Below are positions 1 to 6,114 of a DNA stretch of 6,114 nucleotides, piece after piece. This DNA is from Treponema sp. (lineage in GTDB: Bacteria; Spirochaetota; Spirochaetia; Treponematales; Treponemataceae), in assembly GCA_017614655.1 (NCBI GenBank), contig JAGABO010000053.1:1-6114 (forward strand). The letters are read 5' to 3'. Numbering within the stretch: position 1 is the stretch's first letter; every line of letters starts with the position of its first letter. Both the position numbers and the translations under genes were made by a program. The notes below the pieces were generated by a model that worked only from the letters and a program-made list of their open reading frames with translations, was not told the origin of the DNA and searched no databases.

Positions 1-363
1 CTTATAGAAGCAGGAAGCGACTTCTTCCTTATGCCGTCACGCTATGAACCCTGCGGCTTAAATCAGATTTATTCGATGCTTTACGGAACGCTCCCGATTG
101 TACGCCGTACCGGAGGACTTGCAGACACGGTTCAAAACTACAACCAGGAAACGGGAGAAGGAACCGGCTTTGTCTTTGATGCCTTAACTCCGCGTGCAGT
201 CTACGACACCGTAGGCTGGGCAGTGTGGGCTTACTACAACAGAAAGGACCACATAAAGAAAATGCAGCTTTCCGGAATGAAGAAAACCTTCGGCTGGGAT
301 GAAGCTGCAGATAAATACGTTCAGGTTTACAAGGAAGCCCTTTACAGAGGCTGCGGACTTTAA
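1..363 (+). CDS. glgA: Glycogen synthase (ADP-glucose type, GT5), C-terminal fragment
   Basis: This is the last 120 codons of a glycogen synthase, open from base 1 and ending in TAA at 361-363; the 5' part lies outside the window. The enzyme transfers glucose from ADP-glucose to the non-reducing end of alpha-1,4-glucan in the cytoplasm. Seen directly: the GT-B C-terminal motif [11 protein letters not shown] (fragment residues 12-22), with the Glu and Cys that correspond to the active-site E377 and C379 region of the E. coli enzyme, then [17 protein letters not shown] (28-44), the GTGFVFD strand and the C-terminal helix with [10 protein letters not shown]. About 350 residues, including the N-terminal K-x-G-G-L ADP-glucose site, would be expected upstream. 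The ATG at 31 is internal to the gene and not a real start. It converges with the operon on the other strand. The family call is firm. Confidence 0.95.
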   Translation, partial: LIEAGSDFFLMPSRYEPCGLNQIYSMLYGTLPIVRRTGGLADTVQNYNQETGEGTGFVFDALTPRAVYDTVGWAVWAYYNRKDHIKKMQLSGMKKTFGWDEAADKYVQVYKEALYRGCGL

Positions 364-369
364 GAGAGC

Positions 370-2457
370 TTACAGTTCAAACCATTCGCCCTTAACGGTA
401 ACAAACCAGTCACCGCAGGAAGCCTGAGACTTTATGTCATACCAGCTTATGCTTCCGTTTCCGTTAAGGACGACTATCTTTTCACCAATTCTGACAGCCT
501 TTAGCGGCATGGAAGAAGTTCGCCTGTAAAGGATGTTACGTCCGTTTTCTGCATTACATGCATACATCTGGTTTCTTCCAAGATTAGTATAAACGAAAGG
601 ATAAGAAAGACTCGTAAAAGCCTTTGAATCTTCATCTGTAAGCCTTAAAAGGGAGGCTTGAGTTTTCTTTACGGTATCAATGGAAATAAGTTCAGAAATG
701 CTTTTTTCTTTTTCTGTCTTTACCGCAATTGCAAACACAAGATTTTTATCGCCGGTTTTTCCGGAAGAAAGTGAATAGCAGACATTTGCCTTAAGCTTAA
801 GGGAAATTGCTTCACCCGTCTTTATGTCAACGGCAACAATTGAATCGTTTTTGTTTCCGGTATTTGTCTTTGCAATATAAACCGTGCGGGAATCAACAAA
901 AACTGCATCCTGAATTGCAGTTCCAGAGTAAACGCGGCTCTTTTTTCCCGTAGAAAGGTTAACGGAAAAAACATCAGTATCACCTTCAACGGCAAGAACG
1001 GCTGAATCATAAAGATGAAGTTCCTGAAGTGCAGAAAACGGTGTAAAAAGAACCGAAGATGCAGCGTTCTTTTTAGAAAGGCTTCTTTTTTCTACAGGCT
1101 CTGCCGTTCCTTTTTTCCACAGAAGCACGGTATCATTCAGGACAAGGACATCCGTAAATGAAGAAGTGTTGTCAAAAAGCTTTTCGATTGAATCAAGACC
1201 GTAAGATGAATAATAAAAGGCTTTTTCCGTAAGAAGATAAACTCCTCCGTTTCCTTCTGCAACATCAGTAATTTTTGTGTACATGTTTTCCGTAATGTTC
1301 TTAACATCGCCTCCGGTATCTGACATAACAATTATATTTCCGGAAGAAGTTCCAAGCATTACAAGTGATGATGTTTTTGAAGCGGATGTAATAGTTTCCT
1401 TTCCTTTTGGAGAAGCAAAGGTTTTTATGAGTTCCGGCTCAGGCGGATTTTCTACAGTTTTTGTAACGTTTGCCGTCTGCTTTTTTTCGGTAAACTGCTT
1501 GATTTTTATAAGCTGATTTTCGAGCTGTGCTGACGGAATGTGCTTTATGGAAGAAGTCCTTTCTCCGGGAACCAGCATGTAAAGGCCTTCTTTTTCTCCG
1601 TCAAGCGGATTCGAAAAAATAAACGGATCTTTTTCTGAATATCGTGAAAGAAGAGTTCCGCTTGCGGCATCAATTATAAAAAGGGTAGTAACCGTCTTAT
1701 AGTTTTTCTTGTCTACCTTTCCCCAGTAATCATACTTTGTTCCGCCGCTTTCTACCTGTTCAGTACGTACGCCTGCGAGAAAACGGTTTGCATATTTACC
1801 TGAACCGAAGAGAACCGGCTGTTCAAGCATGTATTCTGCCGGAAACTTTTTTATAACCTTAAACTTTGTAAGGTCATAAAAATAAACAGCCGCACTTGCT
1901 GAAGTCGTAGCATAAAAAACTGCTGATTTTTCTGTTGCTCCTGTTTTTGCAAGCGTAACTGTTCCCGAAACGCCTTCAACTTTTTTTACGAGGTTTCCGT
2001 TACGCGAATCAAGAATCATGCAGCTGTTTACGGAAGAGGTTGCAATTATAAGGTAAGTTCCCTGTTCACTAAAAGAAAGGGCTGTAACCGGATTTTCAAG
2101 ACGCTTTGTATATCTTCTTGCATACGAAACTGAATCAACTACAGTGACGCGGAAAACAGATGAACCGTCGGTTTCGTAAACGGCAAGATCTCCTGTCGAA
2201 GGATTTTTTACAACAGATTTTACGCTAAGGTCGGTAACCTGATAATGCTCTCCAAGATTATCATTTCCCCATTTTATAAGAAAGCCGTCTTCACCGGCAG
2301 AATAGAAGGCTGCTGTATCATCAGAAAAACTTTCCAGGCTAAAAAATGCATTAACCTTTCCGCCGTGCATTTCCGTAGAAACGAAGGCTTCGGAAAAAAG
2401 AACGCTGGGACATAAAAAAGCAAAAAATAAACCGGCTTTCCTAAAAAGATTTTTCAT
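370..2457 (-). CDS. Exported beta-propeller (WD40/PQQ-like) repeat protein of unknown function
   Basis: I do not recognise a named family; the function is unknown. The 695-residue protein starts with a signal peptide (KNLFRK, a hydrophobic stretch, then a likely signal peptidase I site after Ser-Glu-Ala at about residue 24), so the mature protein should be periplasmic or outer-membrane associated. The first blade-like unit runs about residues 31-63 (His...AGEDGFLIKW), as in WD40 repeats. A recurring strand-turn motif, hydrophobic-D/N-x-x-S/T/N-G, is seen at about 150-154 (DSRNG), 263-267 (DAASG), 500-504 (NLSTG) and 544-548 (DIKTG), and a last blade ends in SWYDIKS near 671-676. A Lys/Thr/Pro/Glu-rich linker at about 305-346 divides the protein into two halves, suggesting two propellers. 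There is an in-frame ATG at 2460 too; the ATG at 2457 is preferred because GGAGGA touches the upstream one. It is the last gene of the envelope operon, 7 bases after rseP. Confidence 0.8.
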   Translation of the reverse strand: MKNLFRKAGLFFAFLCPSVLFSEAFVSTEMHGGKVNAFFSLESFSDDTAAFYSAGEDGFLIKWGNDNLGEHYQVTDLSVKSVVKNPSTGDLAVYETDGSSVFRVTVVDSVSYARRYTKRLENPVTALSFSEQGTYLIIATSSVNSCMILDSRNGNLVKKVEGVSGTVTLAKTGATEKSAVFYATTSASAAVYFYDLTKFKVIKKFPAEYMLEQPVLFGSGKYANRFLAGVRTEQVESGGTKYDYWGKVDKKNYKTVTTLFIIDAASGTLLSRYSEKDPFIFSNPLDGEKEGLYMLVPGERTSSIKHIPSAQLENQLIKIKQFTEKKQTANVTKTVENPPEPELIKTFASPKGKETITSASKTSSLVMLGTSSGNIIVMSDTGGDVKNITENMYTKITDVAEGNGGVYLLTEKAFYYSSYGLDSIEKLFDNTSSFTDVLVLNDTVLLWKKGTAEPVEKRSLSKKNAASSVLFTPFSALQELHLYDSAVLAVEGDTDVFSVNLSTGKKSRVYSGTAIQDAVFVDSRTVYIAKTNTGNKNDSIVAVDIKTGEAISLKLKANVCYSLSSGKTGDKNLVFAIAVKTEKEKSISELISIDTVKKTQASLLRLTDEDSKAFTSLSYPFVYTNLGRNQMYACNAENGRNILYRRTSSMPLKAVRIGEKIVVLNGNGSISWYDIKSQASCGDWFVTVKGEWFEL

Positions 2458-2460
2458 CAT

Positions 2461-2466
2461 TCCTCC
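2461..2466 (-). promoter_or_regulatory. Ribosome binding site deciding the start of the propeller gene
   Basis: GGAGGA on the minus strand lies in the 7-base gap after the rseP stop. It directly abuts the ATG at 2460 (0 bases) and is 3 bases from the second ATG at 2457. Only the second gives a near-workable spacing, so translation probably begins at 2457. The protein would differ by one Met. Confidence 0.6.
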
Positions 2467-2467
2467 A

Positions 2468-3568
2468 TTATTTCCTTATAAAATACAGAATGTCACCGCC
2501 AAGTACAAAGACCATAAGTACAAGTATCAGAAAAAGCCCTGAATACTGAATTATCATCCTTGCTTTTAAAGGCAGACGCCTTCCTGAAATCCATTCTACA
2601 AAAGCTGTTAAAATTAGTCCACCGTCAAAAACACCGACGGGAAGCATATTGGTAAAAAACAGGGAAATACTTATAATTCCCATAAGTTCAAGAATCATTA
2701 TAAAGCCCTGCTTTGTTCCGGCCTTAAAGCCTTCCTTTACGGAAGAGCCCATAAAATCCGTTATACGAAGCGGACCGGAAACAACTTTTGTAAGGTTAAC
2801 CCCTTTAAAAAGAACGGCAACACTTTTTATCGTAACAGCCAGGCTCGAAAAAGTTTTTACGGTTCCCTCTGCAACAGCCGGAAAAAACGAAAGGGAAGGG
2901 TATGCTCTTTCTTTTACGGACGAAGGATCAGATTTTACTCCGATTTTACCTGCACCGGTGTCCTTATCAAGAAAAGGAACAGCCGTAAATAAAAGGGTTT
3001 CGCCGTTTCTTAAAACTTCTATTCTAACTTCTTCCAGAGGTTTTACTGCAATACAGGAAGAAATGTCAGAAAAATCAAAAACCTGTTTTCCATCAATTGA
3101 AATAATTTCATCACCGGAACGAAGTCCTGCAGAATAAGCCGGGCTTACTTCTCCGTCAAGCTCTTCGATAACTTCAACAACGTTTCCTGCACTCCAGTAA
3201 GTATAACCGGCAAGTGCAATTCCTGTAAAACATGCAATGCTTAACACAAGGTTTGCAAGAGGACCTGCAAACGCAATAAGAAGTCTTTTTAAGGGATGAG
3301 TTCCGTAAAAGGAATCTTCCGGAAAGTTACCGGTTTCAAAACACTCTTCAAGATCTTTCTCACCCTTCATTGAACAGTAGCCGCCCAGTGGAATAAACGA
3401 AATACGAAAATCAGTTTCCTTCTTTGTCTTATGATGAAGAAGAACCGGGCCCATTCCAATCGAAAAGGATTCAACTTTTACACCGCACAAACGTGCAAAA
3501 AGAAAATGTCCAGTTTCATGAATGAGTATAAGAAAAAGAAGAAGCACAAGACCGATAACAAGTGTCAA
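2468..3568 (-). CDS. rseP: RseP-type site-2 intramembrane zinc metalloprotease (M50B), single PDZ
   Basis: This is an inner-membrane zinc protease that cuts substrates within the membrane, such as anti-sigma factors or remnant signal peptides; its substrate here is unknown. The 366-residue protein has the zinc motif HETGH at 17-21 (H17, H21, catalytic E18) in the first membrane helix, the conserved IPLGGY at 59-64, a GTHPLKR...AGPLAN segment ending near 106, one PDZ domain at about 129-200 (AGLRSGDEIISIDGK), and the third zinc ligand D315 in FDGG, followed by a final membrane helix. E. coli RseP is about 450 residues with two PDZ domains; this one has one, as in many bacteria. The usual N-x-x-P-x-P-x-L-D-G-G reads N-M-L-P-V-G-V-F-D-G-G: the second Pro and the Leu are replaced. 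The start is TTG: a good Shine-Dalgarno sits 7 bases upstream, and the next Met (residue 39) would remove the zinc motif. It overlaps the dxr stop by 4 bases. Confidence 0.93.
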   Translation of the reverse strand: MTLVIGLVLLLFLILIHETGHFLFARLCGVKVESFSIGMGPVLLHHKTKKETDFRISFIPLGGYCSMKGEKDLEECFETGNFPEDSFYGTHPLKRLLIAFAGPLANLVLSIACFTGIALAGYTYWSAGNVVEVIEELDGEVSPAYSAGLRSGDEIISIDGKQVFDFSDISSCIAVKPLEEVRIEVLRNGETLLFTAVPFLDKDTGAGKIGVKSDPSSVKERAYPSLSFFPAVAEGTVKTFSSLAVTIKSVAVLFKGVNLTKVVSGPLRITDFMGSSVKEGFKAGTKQGFIMILELMGIISISLFFTNMLPVGVFDGGLILTAFVEWISGRRLPLKARMIIQYSGLFLILVLMVFVLGGDILYFIRK

Positions 3569-4677
3569 CTCTGTTCTCCTTTTATGTTTTTAAGGGCGGT
3601 GGCAGCTGCCTTACGGGCAAGGGAATCTGCCTCCAATACATCGTCTATTGATGATACACTCTTTGTCCAGTCTGCATCTATAACGGTTTTAACAATACGA
3701 GGAATATCCGTAAAAAGGCATTCTCCGTTAAGAAACGCTGCAACTGCAATTTCATTTGCGGCATTAAAGGCAATCGTATAGGAAGCAGCTTTTTCTGCAC
3801 AGGTGTAAGCATAGGAAAGAAGAGGAAAATCATCGAATCTCGGAGGAAAGAAAGTCATTTCGTGACCTGCAAGATCAAACGGCTCAAGGTACGATTCTTT
3901 TACTAAAGGCCAGGTGAGGGCCGAAAAAATCGGATGGCGCATATCGGGATCAGAAATCTGTGCATAAAGCATTCCGTCTTTTGTACGCACAAGGGAATGA
4001 ACAAGACTCTGCGGATGAACAACAACTTTTACACGGGAAGGCGGAGTATCAAAAAGGCGAACGGCCTCTATAACTTCAAGCCCTTTGTTTGCAAGAGTTG
4101 CACTGTCTATCGTAATTTTTGCGCCCATGTTCCAGGTTGGATGTTTTAGTGCCATCTGAGGAGTAACGGAAGAAAGTTCTTCCTTAGAGAAATTTCTGAA
4201 AGGTCCGCCGGAAGCCGTAATTACAATGCTGTCTATATTCTGTTTTCCACACTGAGATACAAGCGAAAATACTGCTGAATGTTCTGAATCAACAGGAATG
4301 ATGTCTGCCTTATTTTTGCGGGCTGTTTCTTTTACGATATCCCATGCCATTACAACAGTTTCTTTGTTTGCAAGGGCAAGCGAAGTTCCGTTTTCCAAAA
4401 CAAGCACGGAAGGAAGAAGTCCTGCAGCTCCGGCAATTCCGTTTACTGCAATATCTGCTCCTGATTTCTTTATAAGCTGCTTTATTCCTTCCGTTCCGTC
4501 TTCTGAAAAAACTGTATAGGGGCACGAAAACTCTTTTGAAAGCCGGTATACTTCGTCCCTGTTTTTTCCTGCACAGATACCTGCAACTTCAAAATCATCC
4601 GGCATTTTTCTGCAGATATCAAGAGTCTGACTTCCAATAGAACCGGTGCAGCCTAAGACAAGTACCCGTTTTTTCAT
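3565..4677 (-). CDS. dxr: 1-deoxy-D-xylulose 5-phosphate reductoisomerase
   Basis: Dxr (IspC) converts 1-deoxy-D-xylulose 5-phosphate to 2-C-methyl-D-erythritol 4-phosphate with NADPH and a divalent metal, the first committed step of the MEP isoprenoid pathway in the cytoplasm, and is the fosmidomycin target. The 370-residue protein is close to the usual 380-400. Seen: the N-terminal NADPH-binding GCTGSIG (9-15), LANKE (102-106), the metal-binding DSE at 130-132 (D130, E132), ASGGPFR (155-161, S156), HPTWNMG (179-185, H179 in the flexible lid), DSATLANKGLE (191-201, with S192, N197, K198 and metal ligand E201), HPQSLVHS (221-228) and FNAANEIAVAAFL (304-316). All substrate and metal ligands known from the E. 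coli enzyme are present, so it should be active. The start ATG has AAGGA 4 bases upstream. It follows cdsA by 9 bases and overlaps rseP. It probably feeds the isoprenoid supply used by UppS. Confidence 0.97.
   Translation of the reverse strand: MKKRVLVLGCTGSIGSQTLDICRKMPDDFEVAGICAGKNRDEVYRLSKEFSCPYTVFSEDGTEGIKQLIKKSGADIAVNGIAGAAGLLPSVLVLENGTSLALANKETVVMAWDIVKETARKNKADIIPVDSEHSAVFSLVSQCGKQNIDSIVITASGGPFRNFSKEELSSVTPQMALKHPTWNMGAKITIDSATLANKGLEVIEAVRLFDTPPSRVKVVVHPQSLVHSLVRTKDGMLYAQISDPDMRHPIFSALTWPLVKESYLEPFDLAGHEMTFFPPRFDDFPLLSYAYTCAEKAASYTIAFNAANEIAVAAFLNGECLFTDIPRIVKTVIDADWTKSVSSIDDVLEADSLARKAAATALKNIKGEQS
3576..3581 (-). promoter_or_regulatory. Ribosome binding site supporting the TTG start of rseP
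   Basis: AAGGAG on the minus strand lies inside the 3' end of dxr, 7 bases before the TTG at 3568. This ideal spacing, with the loss of the HExxH motif if a later ATG were used, fixes the TTG start. The TTGA overlap with the dxr stop suggests translational coupling. Confidence 0.75.
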
Positions 4678-4681
4678 CCTG

Positions 4682-4686
4682 TCCTT
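4682..4686 (-). promoter_or_regulatory. Ribosome binding site of dxr
   Basis: AAGGA on the minus strand lies in the 9-base gap between the cdsA stop (TAG, 4687-4689) and the dxr ATG, 4 bases upstream of the start. The spacing is rather short but typical enough. Confidence 0.55.
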
Positions 4687-5574
4687 CTAATTGAAAAACG
4701 GTCCGTAAAGAAGATTTACTATAAGATAAAAAACAGGAGCTGCCATAATAATGGAATCGATGCTGTCAAGAATTCCGCCGCGTCCAGGCATAAGCGACCC
4801 TGAATCTTTTACACCGCAGCTTCTTTTAAATACAGATTCTGCAAGGTCTCCAACAATTGATGCAAGTGCAATAAAAAGTCCGAGAAGAATTACTTTTACA
4901 ACGCTTCCATGAAAAATTGCAGGAAAGAAAAAGCTGCACAAAAGTCCGGCACCTACAGAACCGAGTATTCCTCCGAAAAAGCCTACAAGACTTTTATTGG
5001 GACTTGCCTTTACAACACCTCTCGTTGATTTTCCCAGGAGAACTCCGAAAAGCCATGCAAAACTGTCACAGAAGAAAACCATGAGTACAAAAGTAACCAT
5101 GATTATACTGGATACATCCCGACCATCAATTTTAATCATTATAAGTCTTGAAACAAATGTCATGAGGTAACCGCAGTACAAAATCACAAATACCGAAAGT
5201 GCAACTCTGAGTATTGATGAATCAAATTCCCTTGCAAAAAATACTTCTACAAAAAGAGAGAAGAGAACTATAGCAAGAAAAATATATGTAAGGACTTCAA
5301 TACCAAAAGGAAAACTGATGCCGAAAACATCAGGAAGAACTGCATAAAGGGCAGCTCCAAGAGGAAGAAGCATTGATGCCGTTACCACAAAAGGTTTAGG
5401 AAGAAGCTTTCCTTTTTTGGAAAACATTTCATAGAGTTCAGCAGAGCCAAGGATGGAAAGGGCTGTAAGTAGAAGATGCATGGGAAGATGATTCATTACA
5501 TCAGCAAAAATAATTGCACATACTATGGGAATTCCAACAAAAAAAACTAATAGTCTGCTTATAACTTTACTCAT
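4687..5574 (-). CDS. cdsA: Phosphatidate cytidylyltransferase (CDP-diacylglycerol synthase)
   Basis: CdsA forms CDP-diacylglycerol from phosphatidic acid and CTP in the inner membrane, the branch point for phospholipid synthesis. The 295-residue protein is of normal length (E. coli about 285) and is almost entirely hydrophobic, with roughly eight membrane segments. Family marks seen: a D-S-F-A-W-L-F-G-x(3)-GK stretch at 170-182, SPNKSLVGFFGG (191-202), GDLAES (242-247), and the C-terminal signature from S247 to S274, with KR at 250-251, KD at 256-257, PGRGG at 263-267 and LDSIDS at 269-274. The signature differs from the common S-x-x-KR-x4-KD-...-PGHGG-x-x-DRxDS at two sites: the His is Arg265 and the Arg is Ser271; the acidic residues D257, D270 and D273 are kept. 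It starts at an ATG overlapping the uppS stop (ATGA), with GGAG 10 bases upstream. Confidence 0.94.
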   Translation of the reverse strand: MSKVISRLLVFFVGIPIVCAIIFADVMNHLPMHLLLTALSILGSAELYEMFSKKGKLLPKPFVVTASMLLPLGAALYAVLPDVFGISFPFGIEVLTYIFLAIVLFSLFVEVFFAREFDSSILRVALSVFVILYCGYLMTFVSRLIMIKIDGRDVSSIIMVTFVLMVFFCDSFAWLFGVLLGKSTRGVVKASPNKSLVGFFGGILGSVGAGLLCSFFFPAIFHGSVVKVILLGLFIALASIVGDLAESVFKRSCGVKDSGSLMPGRGGILDSIDSIIMAAPVFYLIVNLLYGPFFN

Positions 5575-6114
5575 ACCGGTACTGCTCCAAATCTTCTGTT
5601 CCGCCTGCCAAACTCTTCAAGATCTTTAACGAATTCATCTTTGGTGTAATCAGGCCAGAGAAGGGGAGAAAAAATAAGTTCTGCATAAGATGAATACCAC
5701 AGAAGAAAATTAGAAAGCCTTTTTTCTCCGCCCGTCCGTATAATAAGATCGGCATCGGGAAGTTCCGGATTATCAAAGTAAGTTCTTAAACTTTCCTCTG
5801 AAATATTCTCCGGCGCCACTCCCTCAGAAACGAGTTTTCGCACACCGCGTACAATTTCGTCCCTGCCGCCGTAATTAATCGCAATATTTATAGTAAGGCC
5901 TGTAAATGCGGCCGTATCATTTTCACATTCAATGATGTCGTTTCTGATCTGCTTTGTAAGTCCGGATAAATCTCCAAGATGACGGACACGAATTTTGTTT
6001 TCGCGGTAAAAATCAAATTCCTGCACAAGATGAGAATGAATAAGATTCATAAGAAAGCCGACTTCGCTCTGGGCTCGCTTCCAGTTTTCCGTAGAAAAAA
6101 AGTAAAGCGTAAGA
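5571..6114 (-). CDS. uppS: Isoprenyl transferase (undecaprenyl diphosphate synthase), 5' part missing
   Basis: UppS adds isopentenyl diphosphate units in cis to farnesyl diphosphate to make the C55 carrier lipid of cell-wall synthesis, in the cytoplasm or at the membrane. The gene enters from the right edge; 180 residues are visible, against about 250 in E. coli, so the N-terminal H-x-x-x-M-D-G-N-G-R-W segment with the catalytic Asp is outside the window. Seen: LTLYFFSTENW (fragment 1-11), NYGGRDEI (80-87), DLIIRTGGEKRLSNFLLW (122-139), with the Arg/Arg/Ser that bind the IPP diphosphate at 126, 132 and 134, AELIF with the Mg-binding Glu at 145, and the C-terminal FGRRNRRFG. The TGGE form matches E. 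coli, so this is normal. The ATG at 6050 is not the start: the frame upstream is open and reads as family sequence to the edge. Its stop overlaps the cdsA start by 4 bases (ATGA), indicating coupling. The promoter lies outside the window. Confidence 0.95.
   Translation of the reverse strand, partial: LTLYFFSTENWKRAQSEVGFLMNLIHSHLVQEFDFYRENKIRVRHLGDLSGLTKQIRNDIIECENDTAAFTGLTINIAINYGGRDEIVRGVRKLVSEGVAPENISEESLRTYFDNPELPDADLIIRTGGEKRLSNFLLWYSSYAELIFSPLLWPDYTKDEFVKDLEEFGRRNRRFGAVPV
5585..5588 (-). promoter_or_regulatory. Ribosome binding site of cdsA, inside uppS
   Basis: GGAG on the minus strand lies within the 3' end of uppS, 10 bases before the cdsA ATG at 5574. The spacing is long; coupling through the ATGA overlap with the uppS stop probably matters more. 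Confidence 0.45.

Noticed and set aside
31..363. A 110-codon gene starting at ATG 31 on the plus strand
   Set aside because: It is the inner part of glgA; the same frame is open to base 1 and encodes conserved family sequence before the ATG.
2400..2457. Lipoprotein signal with Cys at residue 16 of the propeller protein
   Set aside because: The residue before the Cys is Leu and the following one is Pro, which does not fit even relaxed spirochaetal lipoboxes; Ser-Glu-Ala further on suits signal peptidase I better.
2649..3137. A 162-codon plus-strand open frame opposite rseP
   Set aside because: It is antisense to a well-supported protease gene, has no recognisable domain and no separate support; it arises from codon bias on the other strand.
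3431..3781. A 116-codon plus-strand open frame across the rseP/dxr junction
   Set aside because: It is antisense to two firmly identified genes, and the product is low-complexity and Lys-rich with no family features.
5571..6050. uppS starting at the ATG at 6050
   Set aside because: The frame continues to the window edge with LTLYFFSTENW, a core UppS motif, so the true start lies outside.
5571..6114. TGGE in place of TSGE in UppS as an unusual active-site change
   Set aside because: The E. coli enzyme, as I recall, also carries RTGGE at this site, so it is an ordinary variant.
1..6114. CRISPR arrays, tRNAs, insertion sequences, riboswitches or defence genes
   Set aside because: No regular repeats, tRNA-like folds, inverted-repeat ends or transposase frames were seen; the window is essentially filled by six genes of housekeeping type.

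Overview
The window is a compact, fully coding stretch of bacterial chromosome and is most likely from a spirochaete of the Treponema group. Three things support this assignment: the gene order uppS-cdsA-dxr-rseP followed by a large secreted repeat protein, which I recall from Treponema genomes; the style of the proteins; and the A/G-rich coding strands. I did no database search, so the genus is an inference. The functions of five of the six genes rest on family motifs read directly in the translations.

Layout. On the plus strand, positions 1-363 hold the 3' end of a glycogen synthase gene (glgA) that enters from the left. All remaining genes are on the minus strand, so they are transcribed from right to left: uppS (5' end beyond the right edge), cdsA, dxr, rseP and a 695-696 residue exported protein of beta-propeller type. 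glgA and the propeller gene converge with only 6 bases between their stop codons. The minus-strand genes are packed as one operon: uppS/cdsA overlap by 4 bases (ATGA), cdsA and dxr are 9 bases apart, dxr/rseP overlap by 4 bases (TTGA), and rseP is 7 bases from the propeller gene. No promoter is visible for this operon, so it must lie beyond the right edge. There are no RNA genes, mobile elements, repeat arrays or non-coding stretches of any size.

How the genes fit together. The minus-strand operon is an envelope-building cluster. Dxr makes the first committed intermediate of the MEP isoprenoid pathway. UppS uses isoprenoid precursors to build the C55 carrier lipid needed for peptidoglycan. 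CdsA makes CDP-diacylglycerol, the precursor of the phospholipids. RseP is an intramembrane zinc protease of envelope stress or signal peptide turnover. The last gene encodes an exported protein of unknown function in the position next to rseP that enterobacteria fill with bamA. glgA belongs to glycogen storage and is functionally unrelated.

Nothing here looks like an undescribed defence, mobile or regulatory system. The points worth a second look are the uncharacterised exported propeller, substitutions in otherwise well-conserved motifs of RseP and CdsA, and the TTG start of rseP.
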